Below, piece after piece: positions 57,312-64,000 of a DNA stretch of 64,000 bases. Numbering within the stretch: position 1 is the first letter of the stretch; each line of letters starts with the position of its first letter. Source of the stretch: Locusta migratoria. Lineage: Eukaryota > Arthropoda > Insecta > Orthoptera > Acrididae. The notes under the pieces are model-generated. The model was not told the DNA's origin. It searched no databases and worked only from the letters and a program-made list of their open reading frames with translations. The translations under genes and the position numbers were made by a program. The stretch spans positions 475,071,150-475,135,149 of the forward strand of contig CM048748.1 in assembly GCA_026315105.1 (NCBI GenBank), read 5' to 3'.

Positions 57312-57567
57312 TTAGCGATCATGCCCTGTTACGTTTCCTTAGATGGAGGTATATCTGTGCCTACTGAGAATTCGAGTAGTTTCATTCTACTCCTGCGTAT
57401 ACCCATCCAAGGAATCTCTGTCCTGTTACAATGCAAACGATTATTTACAACATTTATCTGACACAGGTCAAATAAGCAGCACAGAAGACGTTTAAACCAT
57501 ATTGCACAACAGAGAGTCACAATAAAAAAAATGTGTGAAATAATTTACCGATTTCCGACCGTCTACA

Positions 57568-57570
<3 letters not shown>

Positions 57571-57635
<65 letters not shown>
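57571..57635. repeat. (AT)n microsatellite
   Basis: About 32 uninterrupted AT units. Confidence 0.97.
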
Positions 57636-57637
<2 letters not shown>

Positions 57638-58172
57638 CTCCTTTCACGTGATTTCATTTTTCATTCCACTAAACTGAAGTCGGATCCACCTTTCCACTAC
57701 CTTTAGCCATCTTGTTGCCACCTCTGTCGATAAACGCACCGCAAACGCTGATGCCTAGAATGCTAACCTACAACCCCAGAAAAAATTTATAGCCATCACC
57801 GCAAAACACCAACAAACCTCACATATTTCTAAGTCCTATGCCAAAGATCAAACGAGGACAGATGCTCCATCCTAATAATAATAGTAGACAATGCTTCAGC
57901 ACAACGAAATTTAATAGACCTTCTAGAGGTAACAAAAATTGATCAATGAGGTCGTCTAAGCTATCATCCTCTCTCGGAATAGTATTACACAAAAAAAAAA
58001 AAATTCTTAAACCAACAACTTCAAGGTAGTACACCTTAGGACTCCAATACTACAGCACACAGTGCGAGAAGATAGTCAAAGACCGCAAACATCCTATTGG
58101 GTACAGGAGTTTGCTAGATTTACGAAAACAACAGTAATTTTTCACTGTTATTATTAACCAAGCAAACAATTT

Positions 58173-58210
<38 letters not shown>

Positions 58211-60639
58211 ACATCAATGCTCTCTATGGAATTTGTTAGCCGAGGCCACATGGATGGGATACACAAACAGTACAGGGCTGCAATTTGTAAATATTGGCGA
58301 TCCTTGTTTCCAATCCGTAAGTGTATATTGCATCCTCCAGTCTGGTAATGCCAAAACGAAGAGGTAAAAGTATCCCACAAACGCCTCTTATAAAATCGAT
58401 AAGGTGACTACCCGTAATTGTATTATGCGGTACAGCCAAATGATTTGCTGGAGGTTCTCCAGTGCATCCTTGCCAAGTTCCTCCAGTATTCCCAGTGAAC
58501 TCACAACGCTGCCGCTAGGTAGGAGAAATGGTTGCTACACATTGTCTCCATAACGAACTTGTCGAATTTACTACGCATGTATAAGTTAAAAGATCGGCAA
58601 TAATCCTAAATCAACTTCTTTGGAGGTCTATCGCAACACATCATCCACAACTGGAAACAGATACTGCAGCGCATATTTAAAACTTTTGTTACTTAATTTC
58701 TATCCCAACTAAGCCCGCGACACTCTATGTAACAACAACCATCTCCAACCCAACGACCGAACTACAGCAAAAGAATGTAACCATCCCAGGTCCTTTCTAC
58801 TCGAGTTCTAAATTAGCAAACGACAATCTCGGTAACTCTGCGTAGTTGGTGGATCCCTCTCGAACATCTAACCAATTGATCATGCAGCCTTTTGTATTAC
58901 ATACTCCACCAGACAGTATTTCTGAAACGTTTTCTATCAGTCACTAGACCACATACCTTATACGTTTGACAATCTCTCGAGCACAAACAGTCATCGTATT
59001 CCCACTTCTAACAAATCAATACTCCCGATAAACATCTGTAACACATCCGATTAGATCGTAAAAATGACTGACACACGTAGAACAGCTAATAACAGATCAA
59101 CAACAAGCTCTTTTCTCATATGTATAAGTCTAATCCTTACAACTAACAACGAAAAACAAATAGTCTAGACCATTTCGAACTAATACTACACCCGAAAATT
59201 TTATAGAACGCCAAGAGCAGTCCTTTAGAGACTAAACCAACGATTTATCAATCAATCAACGATGTATCAATATGGAGTCCACCAATGTAGAACAGCTATA
59301 TGTTGCAACGAATCATACGACTAAATAGATTGAAATAGGAATTTCACACAAGCCAGGATACATCGTATGCTTCAGATTACGAATATACGAGAACAATTTT
59401 AACGAACAATTCAGGAATTTGCACAAGCAAGATACATCGTACGCACCAGATTACGATTATAGAAGTGCTATTTATACAAAGAAAGATTATTACATTACTT
59501 CTATCAACAGCCATAACAATAAAAAAACGGTCGATGCAATACTTGTTTGGAACATTTCCTCGCAGTTGACACAAACAAAGTATTTGCCGCAAGAGTTGAC
59601 TACTATAAGCGTTATAACTTGCATGATTAAAATATTGTTAGTGATAACCTAATTTATACACACAAAGAGTCGGATGAGCGCTAAATCACGATGTAAAGTC
59701 AAACTCTAGTGCATACACCAACACAACACCGATTTAAACCAACACATGCTTAGATGTAGATTAAAACATCACAGAAGAACATCTCCGATAACTAACCAAA
59801 TAATAAATACTCGATCAATCAAAACACTGCTCCGCTGACTCGTAACCTACCTTTCGGTATTTTTTAGTGAATCCATAGCCCTGTAAAACCGAAACGTTCT
59901 ACACGAAAAAGCTAAAAGTCTTAACAAGAATTAGCTACTGCAGACGCAATCTATTGCATATTTTACGTAATCACAGGGATGTCAGTGTACTCCTCAACAC
60001 ACTTGATCCCCCTACAGATCTTAGGACCTACAGAAAACACCTCATAAGGTTGGTCTATATACACTGTGAAACAGGAAAGGGCTATTTCCACAGAGGTAAG
60101 AAACCTAGAATGTGTCTAACCCGATACCCAAATTGCGAAAACGATACAGTGCTACAACAGCTTACAACACATTAAATCCAACTCTAACCCTTTTTAGGGC
60201 ATAACGACCCACAAGTCGATGATTTTAACATCAAAACCATAGGCTTACTACACCTCCAACCCCTTTTTAGGACAAAACGAGGAACACATAGTAAGGCACA
60301 CTAATGTTACTCGAAATGTGCTTTTTGCATGATAATTCTATACAAAGAACCACGTGGTACACCGGTCTTCTTACACAACATACAACAAGTAACGTTTGTA
60401 TGTATTATTTATGCACACGGAAGGTAAAGCTTAGATCAGAGCTCCATCCTAGCTGGTTATTTGTGATATCCTCATCGCGCAAATTGCAAAGAGCTACGGA
60501 AAAAGAAACACTTCTATCTCTTTTGAGGTAAATAGACGCGTAATATTGTAGCTGGAGAACTATTTAATTCCAAATACATCACGATGTTGTACGTCACCTA
60601 CAACTAAGCACGTCTTTATGATAAAGAGGAACTCGCGTC
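57636..60639. other. A/C-rich unassigned sequence
   Basis: The plus strand is rich in A and C for about 3 kb. It includes a 35-base poly-A (58175-58209) and a short tandem duplication: GGAATTTCACACAAGCCAGG (59339) and GGAATTTGCACAAGCAAG (59413), with shared GATACATCGTA and CAGATTACGA words. CCTTTTTAGG recurs near 60189 and 60263. No protein is recognised. Confidence 0.45.
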
Positions 60640-62079
60640 AATAGATCAGACATTTAGATACCACGCAGGTAAGTACAACATGCAAGAGCTTTTATGTATC
60701 CTTTGAATGTTAGATCAGGGAATAGAGGATGAAAGCGAAATGATAAAATAGAATGTGAACGCCTCTAGCAAGGGTCAGGACTACACTAACCACAGAATCG
60801 AACAATCATTGACCGTGTTTCCCAGATAGAAGGCGATGCAGACATTGACGTCCACACACCATACCTCTGAGAAACCGACAAACACACATTCAATGGAAAG
60901 GCAATAACACTCACTTCGTTACTCAACTCTTATTACACATAACGTATACACCAGCCCACATTACTGAATATATCCATAGTAGTAGCAGCGTACAGTATTA
61001 AACATCAAGACCAATTTAGTTTAACCTTGTAGAATACATACAACATCGTCTTTTAGGTTATCATATTATCGCATCAGTGCACATCGATAACACTGTAGAA
61101 GTTGTATAAGGCATCTTATAACACCAACGGACAATTCACAAGCACACCTACACACACCACCAAGGGGTAAAAGGGTCGGTCAACAGAAGATTATTGCTAC
61201 ATTGCTTATATTGGCAACCAACAACACAAAACTTCCTGGCGGATAAAAATTGTGTGCCGGAACCGGGATTCGAACCTGGGACCTTTGCCTTTCGCGGGTA
61301 AGCGCACTACCGACCGTGTGCTATCCCGACACGACTCACGATGCCGCCCCACAACTTCCGCCAGTACCTCGCCTCCTACTTTTCAAATTTCACAGAAGCT
61401 CTCCTGCAAACACGCAAAACTAGCACTCCTGGAAGAAAGGATATGGTGGAGACATGGCTTAGCCACAGCCTAAGGGATGTTTCCAGAATGAAACTTCACT
61501 CTGCAGCGGAGTGTGCGCTGATATGAAACTTCCTGGCGCATTAAAATTGTGTGCCGGAACCGGGACTTGAACCTGGGACCTTTGTCTTTCGCGGGGAAGC
61601 GCACTACCGACTGTGCTATCCCGACACGACTCACGATGCTAGTCGTGCGTGTTTGCAGGAGAGCTTCTGTGAAGTTTGGAAAGTAGGAGGCGAGGTACTG
61701 GCGGAAGTGAAGTTGTGGGGCGGCATCGTGAGTCGTGTCGGGATAGCACAGTCGGTAGTGCGTTTGCCCGCGAAAGGCAAAGGTCCCAGGTTCGAGTCCC
61801 GGTTCCGGCACACAATTTTAACCCGCCAGGAAGTTTCATATCAGCGCACACTCCGCTGCCGAGTGAAGTTTCATTCTGGAAACAACACAAAAAATTGTGC
61901 AGAGGCACGAAAGACGTAAAATGCAACAGATCGAGTTATATGTCGCTTTTAGGGTAAATCATGCTACAGAGCAAAAAATTTCACAAGACAAAAAAAAAAA
62001 AAAAAAAAAAAAAAAACAATAAGGACGAAAGGTACAACGCATTCTTCGATTCTAGATATTGATAATTAAGCCCCACACA
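60640..62079 (+). repeat. ~760-bp unit, copy 1, interrupted by a SINE cluster
   Basis: Aligns directly with 62080-62870: ATCAGGGAATAGAGGATGAAA versus ATCAGGGTATAGAGGAAGAAA, ACTAACCACAGAATCGAAC in both, and GTTTAACCTTGTAGAATA in both. The spacing of the copies is ~1410 bp, about 650 of which is the inserted SINE cluster. A 27-base poly-A lies at 61990-62016. Confidence 0.82.
61232..61880. mobile_element. Composite of three family C SINE pieces bounded by one 12-bp TSD
   Basis: AACAACACAAAA lies at 61220-61231 and 61881-61892. Between them: a minus-strand SINE (about 61232-61490), a second minus-strand partial (about 61525-61637) and a plus-strand copy (about 61640-61880). The related unit at 62630 has an uninterrupted AACAACAAGAAAAATGTGC at the same place, confirming a single insertion site. 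Confidence 0.85.
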
Positions 62080-62925
62080 GTTAAGTGCAACATGTATCTT
62101 AACAAGCGATCTTATGAATCTTATATCAGGGTATAGAGGAAGAAACAGAGCTGATAAATTCGAATATAAAAGCCTCTAGTTAGGGTGAGGACTATACTAA
62201 CCACAGAATCGAACCAGTCATGTACTGGGTTTTTCGAGATAGTTCGCTATGCATACGTTAATGACCACACAACATACCTGTAAGGACCCTGTAAAAACAC
62301 ATAATGGAGAGACAGAACACTGTATTCGTTATTCAGCTATTATTGTATACACCATTCCCACCATATAGAAATTATCCATAGTTGCAACAGTCTACCGTAT
62401 TATTAACCATCCAGACCAAGTTAGTTTAACCTTGTAGAATATATGCTATATCGTATTTTAGGTAATCATATCGTCGACTACAGATGCATTAGCGCACATC
62501 GATAACACTGCAGAAAAGCTCTATTACGATGGCAATACACAACTTTTAAGGGTTATCGACACGCACCATCGAGGGTAAAACTGTTTGTCAACTGAAGAAG
62601 ATTCCTAGAATGCCTATATTCGCTTCCAACAACAAGAAAAATGTGCAGAGGTATGAAAATTTTCAGATGCACCAGATAGACTTCTATTTCTCGTTTAGGG
62701 TAAATCAAGCCACCGATTTCAAAATTCACACCACAACCAGCGGATTTTCCCCTAGTAAGACTCCAGGGCGTTCTCCGAAATAAGGTTTTGACTGATATTT
62801 CGAGGTGAAGGACTAAATAACGGCCATATAAGCGAGAGGTACAACGCTTCCGTCGATTCTAGGGGCCGTCTTCGGGGACTTGAGGTATAGAGACAGATTG
62901 ACCAGACGGCAAAATTCAGCACCGT
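62080..62925 (+). repeat. ~760-bp unit, copy 2 (left palindrome arm)
   Basis: Direct repeat of copy 1 and inverted repeat of copy 3. The inner edge is GATTGACCAGACGGC (about 62896-62910). Confidence 0.85.
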
Positions 62926-62969
62926 ACTTTTCAATCTAAATAACTAACAGTCTTATGTAAGGAGCCGTA

Positions 62970-63735
62970 CTCCGCCGTCTGGTCAATCTGGCTCTATACC
63001 ACAAAGTCCCGAATAATGCCCCTAGAGTCCACGGAAGCGTTGTACCTCTCGCCTATATGGAGGTTATTTAGTCCTTCAACTAGAAATATCAGTCAAAACC
63101 TTAATTTGGAGAACTACCTGGAGTCTTACTAGGGGTGAATCCGATGCATGTGATGTGAATTTTGTTGCCAGTGGCTTGATTTACCCTAAAAAGAGAAGTA
63201 GACGTCTAACTGGAGCATTTGAAATGTTTCATACCTCTAAAAATTTTGCGTGTTGTGGGAAGCGAATGTAAGCATTCTAGTAATCTGCTTCGGTTGACAG
63301 ACACTTTTACCCTGGGTGGTGCGAGTAGATAACCCTTACGAGTTGTCTGTTTGCGTCGTAAGAAACCTTACACCGTTTCTACAGTGTTAGCGTTGTGCGC
63401 TAATGCATCTGTAGTCGACGATATGATTGCTTAAAATACGATATAACATGTATTCTATAAGGTTAAACTAACTTGATATGGATGGTTAATAGTACAGTAG
63501 ACTGTTGCTACTATGGATAGTTTCTGTATGGTGGGAGTTGTGTATACGACATATGCAATAATAGTTGAATAACGAAGAAAGTGTTCTGTCTCTCCATTGT
63601 GTGTTTTTACAGGGTTTTTACAGGTATGTTGTGTGGTCGTTAACGTATGCAGCGCCATCTATTTGGAAGACCAGTCTATGACTGATTCGATTATGTGGTT
63701 AGTATAGTTCCGCCTGACTAGAGGTGTTTATATTC
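62970..63735 (-). repeat. ~760-bp unit, copy 3 (right palindrome arm)
   Basis: Reverse-oriented copy; GCCGTCTGGTCAATC (about 62974) pairs with the inner edge of copy 2, and pairing continues outward to about 63735. The spacer between arms is ~60 bp. Divergence is scattered. Confidence 0.85.
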
Positions 63736-64000
63736 GACTAGCTTAGAACCCGGCGTTGCCCGGGTATTTATTTATTTATTCCTGCCATTTTTCAGTTATA
63801 TATTCATTTGTATAAAGGCTGTATGTCTTTAATATCTCTTGAGAATACAATTAATAGTAAAGATCTAATAGATTAAAACTTGGTGCGTGATGAATCGGTT
63901 TTCCATCAACGTTATTGTTTATGTGTTCATATCTCATGAACGACGTGTTGTACTGTGATACAATTTAGAAGGTACATCAGACTACATGCTTGTATACTAA
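63736..64000. repeat. Start of another modular repeat, cut by the window edge
   Basis: Begins with CCCGGCGTTGCCCGGG, able to form a small hairpin, then TTTATTTATTTATT. 63905-63960 carries, inverted, the module seen at 14889, 15061 and 15363 (TTCATGAGATATGA with TAAACAAT). The family is not recognised. Confidence 0.55.

Noticed and set aside
63736..63765. Helitron terminus
   Set aside because: The CCCGGCGTTGCCCGGG hairpin resembles one, but there is no CTRR end, no Rep/helicase coding and the window ends soon after.

Overview
This is a eukaryotic, almost certainly insect, genomic window made of layered transposable-element (TE) remains. I recognise no intact host gene, no genuine tRNA or rRNA gene and no prokaryotic feature. 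The tRNA-derived SINE heads and tails look like repeats I recall from Schistocerca-type grasshopper genomes. Together with RTE-like and CR1/Jockey-like LINEs, Gypsy, Tc1, Penelope and P-like (THAP) elements, this suggests an orthopteran. That identification rests on recall and needs a database search.

Layout. 0.4-5.7 kb: a SINE with an 11-bp target-site duplication (TSD), then Gypsy copy A (minus) split by a LINE that itself carries a SINE, then a broken Tc1 transposase. 5.7-8.9 kb: GC-rich DNA, a head-to-head SINE pair, a field of TGTCC...TTTGAT motifs beside a THAP-like start, and a 142-bp tandem duplication. 8.9-14.7 kb: two RTE-like LINEs (one with a 12-bp TSD), SINEs, and the first copy of an unclassified repeat, here called element X. 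14.9-15.6 kb: a modular repeat that recurs at the right edge of the window. 15.6-18.9 kb: nothing recognised. 18.9-24.1 kb: SINEs, a 3.8-kb structure with ~600-bp inverted arms around a broken IS630/Tc1-superfamily transposase, and more element X. 24-28.4 kb: SINEs and a possible ribozyme-bearing repeat. 28.8-32.1 kb: a decayed P-like THAP transposase and its 3' region. 33-37.8 kb: a CR1/Jockey-like LINE, a diverged SINE and inverted RTE-like pieces. 37.8-40.5 kb: a large palindrome centred on two Tc1 5' halves. 40.5-44.7 kb: Gypsy copy B (minus, gag to RNase H). 45.4-47.5 kb: a LINE fragment and a Penelope-like element. 49.5-51.7 kb: a second, folded-back P-like copy and a Mutator-like transposase end. 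51.8 kb: a 77-bp retro-insertion. 53.5 kb: a 330-bp palindrome with a hammerhead-like core in each arm. 54.9 kb: a LINE end. 55.9-56.9 kb: a five-copy ~198-bp satellite. 57-60.6 kb: microsatellites and A/C-rich DNA. 60.6-63.7 kb: three copies of a ~760-bp unit, two of them forming a palindrome.

The elements do not form a pathway. What is readable is insertion history: at least eight insertions keep recognisable TSDs, and nesting order can be inferred at several places. The best candidates for something undescribed are element X with its 16-bp-period repeats, the 3.8-kb inverted-arm element, the Tc1-centred palindrome and the folded hammerhead-like repeat. Boundaries marked approximate were set by eye from similarity between copies.
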